A stretch of 64,000 bases of DNA from Congeria kusceri (taxonomy: Eukaryota; Mollusca; Bivalvia; Myida; Dreissenidae), in contig CM051036.1 of NCBI GenBank assembly GCA_027627225.1, positions 35,734,426 to 35,798,425 on the forward strand, written 5' to 3'. The notes beneath the pieces are model-generated. The model ran no database searches, was not told the DNA's origin, and saw only the letters and a program-made list of their open reading frames with translations. Both the position numbers and the translations under genes were made by a program. Shown one piece after another: positions 33,881-47,100 of this stretch (the stretch's first letter is position 1; every line of letters begins with the position of its first letter).

Positions 33881-34690
33881 ATGTTGACGATATACTTAAC
33901 ATACCTTTGTTTTATAATAGCAGTTTTAAAATTGGTAATGAACCCTTGTTTTTTTAAATCACTGCATGAGAGAGGTATAATATTTGTGCGCGATATAATT
34001 GTTGACTTTTTTAACGAAACTGCAAATACAAAAAATATCACAGGAAAATCTATGAACTTTATCCATTATGAAGGGCTAATTAAATCTGTAAAAACGTATA
34101 TTAAGAAATTTAATATAAAATTTAGCATCAATAACATTTGAATATATGGCCTATCTCTGTCATGCAGTGCAAAATAGCTCAAATGCTATGAAAGCAAAGA
34201 TAGATCGATTGATAATTGCATTATACAAACGATATTGAACCAATATGTAAAACAAAGTGAGACATGTTTGTTCCCTCTCGTGAAAAATGCAAATGTATTT
34301 TTAAAGTTGTATAAAAAAAATAACACGAGATTGTTTCGTACAATGGTTCCAATTTAGAATTATTTACATTATACTAGGTACAACTTCTCTATTATACAAA
34401 ATGAAATTGGTAAACAATAATGTGTGTACTTTTTGCCACCAAAGCAAAGAAATATTTGTACATCTGTTTTGGAATAGTGAAAAGTAAAGTGTTTCATAAT
34501 TATTTTTTTTTAATGAAACTCAAATGCATAATAGCAATGGAAATTGTACGACGGAAATAGACAGAAAACTTTTGATTAGGTAGCACCAGAAATGAAAGTC
34601 AAGATCGTTATATTCTATTTCTTGAAGTTAGAAGATACATATTTACATGTAGAAGAAATAATATAACACCACATTTAAATGGTCGTATCG
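33881..34690 (+). pseudogene. L1/Tx1-like ORF2 relic, 3' part
   Basis: It continues the element interrupted at 30580. In order it reads 'DDILNIPLFYNSSFKIG' then '..FFKSLHERGIIFVRDI', a segment ending 'HYEGLIKSVKTYIKK', and further on a Cys-His motif 'CTFCHQSKE..VHLFWN' (about 34420-34480, the usual CxxC..H..C end of Tx1/L1-type ORF2). 'LFLEVRRYIFTCRRNN' follows to about 34690. Several stops and frameshifts are present. The order and spacing match the C-terminal half of such proteins, confirming that the two parts are one old copy split by the TIR transposon. Confidence 0.8.
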
Positions 34691-36199
34691 GTAGTTTATA
34701 ATTGTCATATACAGTATAAACCGCTTTTAAACTCTTTCAGAAACAGAAGTAAAAGGCGGTCACTCTTAAGGAAAATCTGTGAAGCAAACATATAGTTACA
34801 TTGTTACACATAATAACAATAGCCAAATAGCTGTGTAATGCATGTAATCCATAGTATTTGTCTACTTATAACATTTGCTTATTGTTAAGCATATGGACTC
34901 GATATAAGTATGTTTTAGACTGGGTTGGCGAAGCCAACGATCGTTTGAGACGGTAATTTCCAAAACAGGTTTCGCGGAAAACTGCTTCATTTCGTTACAG
35001 GCTATTAGTCAGTAAATCGAAACCGGAAAGGGTCCTTCTTCAAAACAGCAAAATTCCACACCCGTTTTCTTACATTTGAATTATTTAAGATAATGTATGC
35101 AATATGTATTATAATGTGTATATCATGTGATTTATTACAATTACAGTTTGTAAAAGGGTCAATTTATATAAAAAAAATAACTTTAATGACACCCCTACTT
35201 TTGCTATTTACTTGTATGTAGCCGAAATATTTACCGGAGTGTCCTGGAATAAGACCACCAAATGAATGCGCTCCATCGGTTATTTTTTATTCGTTGCGAA
35301 AGTGTTTTTTCTTTCTACCCATTTTCATTCTGAATATTCTGACAACAAGTTACTGCAATTTAGAAATTTTAAACTGTACTATGCACAATCGAGAGCTTGC
35401 ATCGTATGATCTATTTTTTTTACTCAGTCTCAGTAGGCTACGAACAAAGATCTCTAAATAAACATGTTTATTTATAGATCTTGGGCTACGAAGCACTAAC
35501 AATCGGTGCGCCTAACTACTACGCGTTTTCTTTTAGCAAAAATGCACTCATAATTCACATGCTTTTAGTTTCTTTTGTCGCCAACAGTCTTTCTACGCTG
35601 TCAGCGTTTTGATTTATTATATATTATAACTTGTATAGACATTATAACAGTTGAAACGAAACTAACACAACTGTTTTATGAATTATTTTTGTATTTAATA
35701 TTCGTAGACGAGTATGAATATGTAATAATGAAACCGAAGTACGCATTGTTATATCCATGTTCCATTTGTGTATATATTTGAAAACAACTAAAATGAGAGC
35801 AATGTATCCGCGGTTCATAATTTGGCGTTTAGAATAATTTGTTTCTCGCATGTGCTGTTCTTTACAGCATTTATCATGAATAGTGCACATTCAAATATTT
35901 TTATATCAATTCTGACATTGATCTTGTTATAAGTTAATGCAATATCTAAATCATTTTTCAGTTATGAAAGTATGGCATTAACGTTCTTGTTAATACTGGT
36001 TTATTTGGCAAATCGGCATGAGCAATGCCTTTGGCCATTTACAAAACACATCATGAAAGATGGCCATTAGCAACATTACAAGTTCAAAATACATAATTCC
36101 AATTATACAAAGCATGCTTTATAAAAATATTGTACAAAAACATATCTATCTATAAAGTGGATTGATTAACATATTTTATAAGTAGGTTAAGAAGCAACA
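34691..36199. other. Intergenic sequence, no recognised genes
   Basis: AT-rich DNA between two retrotransposons. It includes 'agatct..aaataaacatgtttatttatagatct' (35449-35480), a perfect palindrome (AGATCTcTAAATAAACATGTTTATTTAtAGATCT). The 3'UTR of the minus-strand element upstream probably reaches into ~36050-36199, but its end cannot be placed. Confidence 0.45.
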
Positions 36200-39100
36200 C
36201 TATCTAGGGTTTGGGAACGTCGTAACATCGCAAAGTACGTCAATTTTGAAAGTCGTCTTAACAAACCAATTTTTTTCTGATGACATGAGATTAACAAATG
36301 TATTAATAGTACTAAAAGCATTTGAAATTTTATATTTTTGCCTTAAGTCATGACACAAGGGACAGCAGAGTACAAAGTGGAATTCTGACTCAACAACATT
36401 GTAAGTGCATAGTTTACATAGTCTATTAATTCTATCCACATTATTGTATCTTCCTGTTCCAATCTCAAGAGAATGTGAACATAATCGTAACCTAGTCAAT
36501 GCAATTCTATATTTATCCTGGTCAATAGCATCTAAATATGTTTCATACCTAAAAACAGTTTTAAATTTTTTATAATACTCTCATTTGTTTTGAGAATTCA
36601 CAGTTTCCGACCATATCTGTATATATTGGTCACGCAACCTTTGCTTTAACATGGGTATATAGCAACAGTTAATATCAAACATATACCATAAGTAGCCATA
36701 TCCAAGCTTATCTAATGCATTATTAACCGCCTTTGCCCAGCTATTTTTGAAATTCAATGAATTAAAACTGTTATCTAAAATATGTTCTATAAATATTTTG
36801 CCTGGGAGTGATTCCGGATTTTTCATAATTTTACACCAGTATTTTAAGGCTCTTTCCCTGCAAATGACCGAAAGTGGGAATCTACCTAATTCACCAAGGA
36901 CGGCAACTGTGGATGTTTGAGTACGCACGACAAGAATATGCTTACAAAATTTGATATGGATTTTTTCTACCTCCTTGAAGTCATATATGCCCCAAATCTC
37001 ACTACCATACAAAATAATAGGTGAAACAGTCGAATCAAACAGTAACAATTTTGTTTTAATATCTACAGATACTCTAGTAAACAGTGATATAAGGCCATTA
37101 TATGCCTTCAGAGCCTGTTCATTTAGTGCTTTTACAGCATTAGCAAGACTTCCGGTGTAATAAAATTTCGTACCAAGGTAGCAGAAACTATCAACAATCT
37201 CAAGATTAATATTGTTTATACTCCATGTAAAATTATTTCTAGATTTTTTGCGTTCAAATATACATATTTTTGTTTTAGCTACATTTATCTTGAGGCCCCA
37301 TTTAGAAGAATATTGGTTTACACAATCTAGCTGGGCCTGCAAACTATTGGGATCAGTCGTAAACAAAGCAATATCATCTGCAAATAGTAACATATATAGT
37401 GATAACTTTTCAATATCATTTACAGACATTTTAGACACATCAATATAATCCTTGATATCATTAATAAAGAATATAAACAGTAAAGGAGATAGAGGCACTC
37501 CTTGTTTGACACCAAGTGTTATGTCAAACAGTTCAGAATACGGCATGTGTTCCGAATGTTTAACACAAGCTTTAACGTTTGAATATAGAGATTTAAGCAT
37601 TTTTTAACATTTTACAACTTACATGGGAATTAGCTAATTTTATCCACAATGCATCATGTATAACGGTGTCAAAAGCCTTTTCATAATCAATAAATACACA
37701 GTATAGTTTTAACTTATTAGCACGAACTTTCTGTATTATAGTATGCAGGATGAATATACTATCAACAGTACTACGATTATCGCGAAAACCAAATTGAGCA
37801 TCGTTTAACCTCTGCTCATTTTCGCACCACTTATTCATCCTATTTCTTAGCACAAGTGAGAATATTTTAGCGATTATATTTATTAATGTAATTCCTCTAT
37901 AATTCGAGGGACTTGATTTACAACCCTTCTTATATATAGGTACAATTTCACCTTTAGTCCATTCGACCGGATAAATACCACTATCAAATATATGATTAAA
38001 AATAGTCGTCAAATAGGGAGCAATAAAATCTTTTGCATCAATAAAGAAATCCGCAACATTGCCAGACATATCACAACTTTTATATCTGGACATGTTACCA
38101 ATAGTTTTACAAACCTCTTCTACACTAAATTGGCAGTCTAAACTATCAATATTTATATTCTCATACACATCATAATTGTTTGCATTATCATCTCTATAAG
38201 TGCTATTATTTGGATTACTTGACACATTACGAAATTGATTGGCAAATTCTTCAAGAGAAATGTCAGGTGATCCAGACTTTTTATTACTTTTAAATTTATT
38301 AACATGTTTCCAAAATTTGTGTGAACCACTTTTACTTAACACAGACAATTTCTGTTTTTCACTCCTGTAAAAAGATTGTTTAGCCTTACGTTTGATACAT
38401 TTAAAAGCACTCCTTGCATTCAAAAAATTCAGTCTATTTACATCACTAGAATTAGTTTTAAACATGCGTTTACTTTTATTAAAAGTCAACTTAGCATTTC
38501 TACAGTCAATATTAAACCAAGAGGATTTCTTACCACTATTTCGATTGTTATTGACTTTAGTGCGAAATGTTTTACCATAAACCTTAAATGACAGATCAAA
38601 AATAGTACTTGACAAACTATTCAAGTAGGTATTAATATCTGTTAAACCATCTGAAAAACTTTTCAGCAATTCATAAAAAACTTGTTTATTATCATACAAC
38701 ACGTTTTGCAATTCTTCATTTTTAATTGAGCTATCGTCCCACAATAATTTTTCAACACTAGCAGCATTAACAATAGATGCATTATTGACGCAATTTAATT
38801 GGAACTCAATTGGGCGCAATGATCCGAGAATTCAGTAATATCATGTACACATATACCGTTAAACCGACCAAATATTTCATAATCACATATAACATAATCG
38901 ACTACACTAGCAGCAAATCTATTTCTGTTAAAATTATAACACGTGAAATTACCCGGCTCTAATCGCCCATGGACTATACATAAATTATTCTCTTTACACA
39001 ATGACAATAATTTATTGCCATAAGTATTGGCAATTTCGTCAAAAGAACATCGTAACGGCAGTTTATCTACATCAGATGTTATTGTAGGCATAGTCACATA

Positions 39101-39643
39101 TCTATCAAGGTTAATATTTTCTACCAAATCTGATCTCTGACCAATGCGTGCATTTAGGTCACCGGTCAAAATAACATCACCTAGTAAAGAATAGCGAAGT
39201 AAATCATTTGAGATATTTTCAAAGAAATCAAATTCAAACAGAGGTGAACTTCTACATTTGTATACCTGTGAATCTTCTGGCGGAATGTAACAATGTATAA
39301 AGTAAAGCTCATTAGATGTACCAAAGAATGTCTTGCATAGCTTAATACACATATAGCCGTTAAGATTGATGTCCACTAATTCAATTTTGCCAGCGTACTT
39401 TTTATTAAAATAGACAATTAATCCACCACTATTACGTTTTGCTTTCTTGTTAGTTAAAGGTCTTGGACACGAAAAGCTATCAAAATTGTTTAAATTAACA
39501 TTTGAACAATTTGAGTGCCAAGTTTCACAAAACAATAATACATCAAATTCATTAATATAATTTGTAAACTCATTATCATTTAATTTTGAGATAAGTCCTT
39601 GAACGTTCCCTAACAAGAAACGTAGTTGCTTCTTCGGGAGCTC
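36200..39643 (-). pseudogene. Non-LTR retrotransposon ORF2 (endonuclease + reverse transcriptase), disabled by three lesions
   Basis: ORF2 reads from 39643, directly after the ORF1 stop and in the same frame. The APE-type endonuclease has 'NVQGL', 'CETWH' (Glu ~39529), 'TGDLNARIG' (~39165), 'SVVDYV' and 'SDHC' (~38824). RT follows: 'NYRGITLINIIAKIF', 'QFGFRDNRSTVDSIF', 'FIDYEKAFDTV' (motif A, ~37690), 'QGVPLSPLLF', 'FADDIALF' (catalytic DD ~37375). The C-terminus has a CxxC..H..C knuckle ('CKLCTYN..EFHFVLCC', ~36400). Lesions: a 2-bp GC insertion after SDHC (~38816), a one-base gain in an A-run at ~37606, and an in-frame TGA at 36581-36583. Unbroken it would be ~1150 codons. Few lesions imply a recent copy. 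The clade is not assigned (CR1/L2/RTE-like end; no RNase H seen). Confidence 0.95.
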
Positions 39644-40726
39644 CTATTTAGCAGTACCGGATGTGTCGATGGCGCTGCCCTGGTGATCCGTCGGAGGGTT
39701 CAATGGTACAGACGGGGCGCTGTTTTCAGGTCCCCGTTGCTGGATTGGCACTAGTCGGCTTCCGTTTAGGGAGTTCGACCCGCCGCGAGGCGGCAGATCC
39801 GGTGTAACTTGGCCATGGTGATCCATTGGAGGGTTCCATGGTGCAGACGGGGCGCTGTTTCTAGATCCGCGTTGCTGGTTTGGCTAGGTGCGGTTTCCGT
39901 TCCGGAAGTTGGACCCGCCGCGAGGCGGCAGATCCGGGGGAGGACCAGGTGGAAGGCTGTCGGCGGTATAGACTTTCCTGTCGATAAACAGCTTATCAAC
40001 GCTCAGGGAAGCCTGCTTGTTTTGAGAACGCGCCTGCACTAGATACGAAATTAACTTCCGCCGACGTTCCTGAATCTCACGAGGATATTGGTCAGACACG
40101 TGATATGCAGAGTGTTTCAGCTTATCATAGGCGTTTTGCTTTACTGTCAGCTTATCCTGATGGAAATTGAATTTGGCGACAATAGGTCTCTTCAAACCTT
40201 GTTCGAACCGTCCAACACGATGAGCACGGTCGATCTTGATTGCCCGCGCATCATTCATGCCAAGTTCATTTTCGCAGAAAGAAAGAACTTTTGCCATACA
40301 ATCTTCATTTCTCCTATCATCAAACGAATTTTCCTCAGCGAAATTTAAAAAAAAAAGGAGATTGTCGCGCATAGAATGGGCTTTCAGCTGGACAACATCA
40401 TCAGCTAATGTGGAATTAAACTGCTTCAAGTCATTTAAATCTCTCGACAAAGCATCAGACTTAGATTTTTCAGAGTTCAACGATTTTTCTAAAACAGAAT
40501 GTTTACGACGCAAATCATCGCATTCACTACTATCGAAAGCCCGGCTAGTTTCAAGTTCAAGAAGTCGTGTTGTAACCTCAGAATACTTAGTGTCAATGTC
40601 ATTCATTCGGGCCTCCACAAGCGTTACATTTTTCTCTATTTTGGATACATCCATCTCAATACGATCAAGTTTGGCGAGCCTGTTAATAAGAATATATGTT
40701 GAACTAAATACTGCAGCTTGTTTGCG
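39644..40726 (-). pseudogene. Non-LTR retrotransposon ORF1, 5'-truncated and with an in-frame stop
   Basis: The nucleic-acid-binding ORF1 protein starts with a coiled coil ('LAKLDRIEMDVSKIEKNV' and on) and a second coiled-coil stretch. An RRM-like/CTD region typical of L1-type ORF1 follows ('DNLLFFLNFAEENSF', 'IDRAHRVGRF', 'RPIVAKFNF', 'REIQERRRKLI'). A Pro/Gly/Asn-rich tail ends it. TAG at 39884-39886 interrupts the tail, after which the same frame continues to the true end at 39644. The tail is a 135-bp (45-residue) tandem duplication. The apparent first ~25 codons (40801-40727) belong to a flanking M2 repeat, not to the element, so the 5' end is truncated near 40726. Confidence 0.9.
39670..39940 (-). 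repeat. 135-bp GC-rich tandem duplication in ORF1 tail
   Basis: 'gacccgccgcgaggcggcag' occurs at 39777 and 39912, 135 bp apart, and the flanking 'gacggggcgctgtttt/c' also repeats. Each unit encodes a DLPPRGGSN..NSAP..NPP..DH pattern. High GC compared with the surrounding DNA. Confidence 0.9.
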
Positions 40727-40935
40727 TCGAACGAATAACATTTTTGTTATTGCCAAGGATTGTCTGAAGATCTTGACAAGAAAATAAAATATAAATCTCA
40801 TTAGCTGATGCTTTGGCTATTTGTTCAGCTATATTAGAATGATGGAGTGATCATTGCATCCTATACACTACTGCATTTTCATTACCGACCCGGGAATCCG
40901 GAGAAGTGAGCATAATTTCTACACCGATTCTCAAA
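40727..40935 (+). repeat. M2 repeat, copy W
   Basis: 'gtcgaacgaataacatttttgttattgcc', 'tgtctgaagatcttgac', 'tttggctatt', 'agaatgatggagtg', 'gggaatccggagaagtgag' match 60845-61040 in order. The retrotransposon's 5' end abuts it. Confidence 0.7.
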
Positions 40936-42660
40936 AAAATCGTCCAAGCATCAGAGTCAAGCAATAAACTTTTAAGTTCGCTTTGAAATTGAACATTAAA
41001 CACAACCCAATCAGAAATATATTGGTTTTCAACTTCATTCAAACAGTTTCTAAAAGTGTTTCTGTGTTTGAAACTCTTGATTGAACTCCGATTTATGTTT
41101 ACCAGTTATCTATTGAGAATGGGCCTTCTGGATATTGTGGGAATCTTAAACAACCAAAGATAATCATGACCAGCTAATTCAAAGTCAAAACTCACGCTTC
41201 TTAAAAGTTGTTTACTGTCGCTGGAACGTTTTGTCGACTAATTATAATATCACACATACTGTAAGCCTGTAAGGTAACTTTCGATGAAATGCGATGCATT
41301 ATTAGTCTATGAACATGCGTGTATAAAAATGTACATTACAATTATAATGCCGTTTAGATAGTAAAATATTATAAACATGCGTGTAATGAAATTATAAATA
41401 AATGTACATTAAAATGATAATGCAAATTTCAAAGTAAACGATAATGATGTGGAATAGATGTATACACTCTTGAAACGCATGTAAAACGGTTATAAGAGGG
41501 TCATTGCATGACATTTAAAGAAAATGTGGACTTGTTTTAAAGCTTTTACATGCACATACTATTTCATTTCTTTAGGCAGTGAATTACACAGCTTTTATGT
41601 CATTTTTACTGCACTTAAAGCTTCGGGAAGTCACGTAAACAGAGATCGACCACTATGGATAAAGATTGACTTCACGATTCGCTGTATACTAGCATTGGAT
41701 TTGAATAAAATTTATCTGCTTTCAGTGCTTGTTATTGAATAAGCATGGCATATCAACAATAGTGTATACATCCTCGAGCTAAAGGGTATCTTCTATTGGT
41801 TTTCTAATATTTAATGTATAAAGCATTGCAAGAAGACCTGTAAATTTCAATTCAACTATAGGATGTCATAAGGCTGCACCTAAATCCGATACATAGTTTC
41901 AGTCCTGCAATTTTTAAACAACTAAGGAATGTACTACTGTAGATGTTAGTTCGCTTTCACCATGTTTATTCTGAAAACTGTATTCCCATAATCATTGTTG
42001 ATGAATTATATGTTGAATGATGTGTTACCTACCATGTCAAGAAAAACTGTATTTACATAATCATTTTTATGAATTATATGTTGAATGATGTATTACCTAC
42101 CATGTCAAGAAGAACGAATACCGGTATTCAGCCGGTACGGTAGCCAACCGTGTAGAACTTATGAAATGATGCAGTACGGATTTTATTAACGCATTGCAAA
42201 TGATGTCATGTAATACATACATTCATGTTTTGAGATACTCTAATAATTGACTCGGTATTTGTCATTTTCAATTTCATTTGATCACACATTTGACGCAAGG
42301 TCATACGGTACATGATGAATTCATACGCTTATCGGATTTTGCAGTTACTTCTACACAACTATTTGTAGCACTTATAGTTTTAGTTAATCAATATTTTATC
42401 TTCCGCTTCTGATGAAATACACGACAAAGACAAAAGGAATCCAAGATACTGCTACGTATCGTCTATGGATTTCGCAAAATGCATGCAGACTTATTGTCCA
42501 CCTTTCTCAGTGACATATTTTGACAAATCTTAGCGAACCGTTTGTCTTTTCCGAAAAGTGTTGAATAATACATTGTTTTGTTTTTTAAACAAAACTCTTT
42601 TGATTCGATTATCAAAGAAAATTCAATTTAACATAAAAAAAATCTTCTATACATTATATT
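40936..42660. other. Intergenic sequence with one small tandem duplication
   Basis: No genes. A 69-bp direct duplication lies at 41973-42115. 42275-42312 repeats 26750-26787. 42122-42150 ('aataccggtattcagccggtacgg') is locally palindromic. Confidence 0.5.
41973..42115. repeat. 69-bp tandem duplication
   Basis: 'actgtatt..cataatcatt' to 'gtgttacctaccatgtcaagaa' occurs twice, 69 bp apart (41978 and 42047). Confidence 0.9.
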
Positions 42661-43000
42661 AGGCGTAAAAAAAGGAGTTTGTTTCAGGTAACCCGACCTA
42701 CCCTAAAAAAATGCCCCGACCCTAGAACATTTTATTGGGTTTGTCAGATTGATTTTTGTTTTACTTACCTTTTTCAATAAATAAATGTGTTTTGGATAAA
42801 TAAGTGTTTTGTTTTGATAGTATCCACTTATAAACAATGTTTAAGGATATTACTAATATGTCTTGATTATTGATTCAGTTTAAGAATCTTAAAGTTGGCC
42901 ATTTACCACAAAAAAAAAAAATCCCGACCTACCTACCTTTTTTTTGGGGGGGGGGGGGGGGGGGGGGCATGTTACCTGAAACAAACATATTTTTACGCCT
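42661..43000. mobile_element. 340-bp TIR element (TTA target), containing G22 tract
   Basis: GGCGTAAAAA..GTTTGTTTCAGGTAAC (from 42662) is inverted at 42971-42999 (GTTACCTGAAACAAAC..TTTTTACGCC). TTA flanks both sides (left ..TTA|GGCG, right CGCC|TTA). The interior has two 'cccgacctacc' phrases and a run of 22 G at 42946-42967. A 3-bp TTA target suggests a Harbinger/PIF-type MITE, but this is inference. Confidence 0.7.
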
Positions 43001-44159
43001 TATGTCAATTTATAAACAAAAAAAGTATATTCCAATTTCCAACCAATCATTATACAGGATTGCAGTTTGCTGCCGTTTGGATAGATTCTACATAGGAAAC
43101 TGTGCGATAAAACCGGTATTTGGTGAAGTGTTTAGGATAATTTGCAACATATCGGGTGAAAATATGATGTATTTTTACTTAAATATGTATACATTGACGT
43201 TATTGACACATGGTGTCTTCTTAAAGATATTGGAGGTCGATAGCCATAAATTGTCATTCATCATTGTCGAAGGGCATCACGTACATCTCAATTATTATTA
43301 ATTAAAATACACAATAAAGCTTCGGGGATGCAAAAAAGACAGAAAATAATTATGTAATAATATAATTTAGATGATACGAAGATATGAAGGTGTACGTATA
43401 ATAAATGTGAACAATACATGCAAACAAACGTTCTTGCTGCATTGTAGTGGACAAAATGCTGATCGCAATATAATTCATTATTTTTGTCAATGCATTGTTT
43501 GCAAAATAACATGTTGATGTAACTGTGACACAAAATTGAATTCTATGTAAAACTTTAATTCTTATCAATTTCCTTCAATAATTATCCTCAATTTTCGAAA
43601 CGCGACAAACACATAATTATAAAATGAAATTAATGGCATTATTATTCGTGATTTCACGAAACCGATTATCTTAGAAATGTAAAGCTGATTTGGTGTAGAA
43701 ATAAAGCGTAGAGAAAAATTCAGTACAAACCTGGAGTCCAGCTTCAGACTTGCTACACATAAGCGATAATATAAACGCGAAGAAACAAGAGAGGAAATTG
43801 ATATTTCACTGTTTCTAATAATAAGACAAAGCAACATAGACAGTCACGCTAATTTTGTATTCCCGAAAGCGTAATCATTCACAAAAATCGGTTTTAGCTA
43901 AAAGCATGACAGATATGTTAATTTTATAACGTAAAAATGGCTAACAAGGTGTTGGAAATCTGCTCGGGTTATTTCAATACACAGTAAGATAGATACATGT
44001 AATACATATACATTATTGGGTAAAATCTCAATATTTTATGAGCAAACGTTGTCTTCAGATTCGATATTTCGTTTTCCAGTTAAGTAAATCGTATAAAATC
44101 GCTTACTTTAAGAGTGGTTAAAATGGTCCGTACATTCATATATTTTGAAACACCACACA
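43001..44159. other. Intergenic sequence, no recognised features
   Basis: AT-rich. The short frames on both strands (70-95 codons) are unsupported. Confidence 0.45.
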
Positions 44160-47100
44160 TTAACTCGTATCTAAAATACGCGTACCTCATCATTCATCAA
44201 AAACTTCGTATAATGAATCCCCTATTCAAACAATAGATCTCCGTAACCGTTCCATTCTTATAATTGACAGACGGTGAATGGGGAAAAGATAAAATGGAGC
44301 AAGTATTGCCTAAAGTGTATTGGACGGTATGATTCATCGAGCTATAAAGGAAAGAATAATAAATAAAATGTCTTGAATGTCACTTTACTGCGTGCTGAGA
44401 ACATAGAACTTTATCATGCATGCTCCCATTAAGGCCGATGAGTAAAAACGTCCACTCGTCAATATCAACGTTATTGAAGAGACGAGAGATGGAATAACGG
44501 ACGACAACAAAAAGGTTTGTCACGTTTGAAACATTTGTTGCAAAATATTAGTTTCATCATTTTGTCATTTTTAAATAAATATCAGTTCCATATATATTTG
44601 TATTTCATCTTATTCCATCGTAGTATGCCTTTATTTTTATTTGAATTGTTGCTTAACGACACTTGTACGTACGTGTTGCATCAAACAATACATTTTGAAT
44701 ATCCTTAGCATTTTGTATTTCATATTGTTTTATTATGCCTTTATTTTTTTGTTTGAATTTCTTTTGTCTCACTAAGATTATACATTCTAATTATTATTAA
44801 ACGCAGTACAAAAGATAAATTGTTGCATATTTGGCAGAATTTATAACCACAGTAGCTCTTTATCTCGTTTCGATAGGGTCTATAATACGGATGTTATTTT
44901 ATATTTTGCACCCATAGAGTGCTTTGCCTCAGTAATGTGAGATACTTTGTTGATGGTTTGTTGGTATTAGAATAGCAACTCAGATATAGTTATAATGTGG
45001 AGTTGTTAATAATCAACAATTTGTATGACATTTTTGTATGTTTTGACTTGCATGAACAGAATAATAACTTATGACGAAAAACAAATTTAAATATTTTAGA
45101 TCCTTCTCCGCTGAACATATATATTCTTATGCATGTTGTGTAAATATATGTATGTAGCTTTTCATATGTGTACATTTGTTGTCCTCATGTGCCACATCTG
45201 CGAATTGGATTTAAATAAAATGTCTATGTCTATAAAATCAGAAAATGTATAATTGTCATATAAATTGCTGTTCAACAACATGTCTAATATCTTACAAGAA
45301 TATATGAGTACGCGTATTGATTGCACACGTAAATCAGTCTTTAAACAAGAACATTTACTTTATTACAAACAGGATCATGAAATACTAGTATATTCCACAA
45401 ATGTATTGATACGTTTACTGTTCAAACTGCAGTGCAAAGATGGCGAACGACAAGTCTACACTAGAGAAAAGGCGAACGGCTGCGTGCGAGTACACACGCA
45501 TTGTTTCGATAACCAAAGTATATTTTCAACCTTCCCATAATGTTTATATTGGGCATATTACACGCTATTAGTTGCAACACACGTGATCGTGCCTATTTTA
45601 AATTTCGTTTCGCATATTGAAGGTTTTATGATCTATGTATTAAGTTGTTTTCCAATATATAACACAACACTTCACCCCACACCATTTTACGTGACGTCAC
45701 AAAGGAAATACGCTGTAAATGATGTCTGATGCATACTATAGCATGGAATTAAAACAAGACGTTGCATATACACTTTTAATCAAACACATATTTGTATCAA
45801 TGATTCATGTCAAGGATGGTTTCAATGTAGTTATGTGTTTAACAAATGTGACATTGAATAGTTGTCGCTCGGCAGTTTATGTTCCAAAACATCTTAAGTG
45901 TATATTAAAACATTTTACGTCTGTTCCAGTTACTCTAATGAAATATTTCTAAAACTTCATAAATAAGGGATTCGTGGATAACGTTAAAGTTAATAAAATA
46001 TATTTGATAATTAATACACAGTAACCATCATTCCATTTACACATGAAATAAAAAAATAAAGAAAATAACTTGATCAAAGTTCATGATAAGATTGTACCCG
46101 AGCTGTGTCTGGAATACGGCCCTTTGACAAAAAATAACCAATTTGTGCATTGGCTTCTAAACAAAACAACGCATTGACAACGCGCCCGGTCCGTTTATGT
46201 CTTTCAAAAGGAATGCACCAAAGCAATTGTCATGAAACGTTGTCTGTGTGGAAAGTATATCTTCCAATTTGTGCCTTGAGATTCTGTGGGAAATGTCTGT
46301 CAACTAATTGGAAGTGACTCTTGCACTAGGTATGTCCAAAAAACAGGTGGAGGATACACTATATGGGTTTGGTGTGATTTTGCGCATTTTGTCTCCGGCT
46401 TAAGATCTTGTATTGTGACAAAAACATGTGCTTAATTGTACACCCAAACTATATTGTGAATGCTCCCAATGCGATAGCTTACACAACAATGCGAATTCCA
46501 AGCAAGAAATGCCAATTAAAGTCCAATTGCATATTGTACATTTTTTTATGATATTTAACTTGAATGTATTTGCTGCCAACCAACCTATAAACAACGCCAA
46601 CACTACAGATATTTTCAATAAAAACGCGTGCTCCATTTGTACGATAGCATGCAACGATAAATTTCAGACACAATCACTTATGGAAAATTAATGACAACAG
46701 ACGGTGTTATAAGATTAGTTGGGATAGCTAACTGACAAAGACGGCTTACTAGTACATAGATGTTGCAAGTCGGAAAGAGAAGACGATTAATATAGTCCAC
46801 TTCTGTACTCGTGCTAGGTCAAAAAAGAAAAAAACGTACGGATCTACATAGGTTTTGTTAAACGCCATTGAATAACAACAATATTACAAATTGCATTATT
46901 GAAAAGTATATATATTTAAATATTTGTGTGTTTACTTTCTTGTTCGTCTGTTTCTTTGACACAAGCAGTTACTCGTTCTCTCGTTGTTATTCATTTCCTA
47001 ACCTAAAGTATGAATGATTTTGAATATAATTAAAGCACCAACCATTACTCAAAAGACACTCGCTAGTCCGCAGTGCTAAATTCGATTGGGAAACAACTCG

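Noticed and set aside
33637..34041. 134-codon minus-strand frame
   Set aside because: It crosses the junction between the TIR transposon and the retrotransposon relic and is antisense to recognisable ORF2 sequence.
40236..40787. 183-codon Ser-rich + strand frame
   Set aside because: Antisense shadow of the retrotransposon ORF1.
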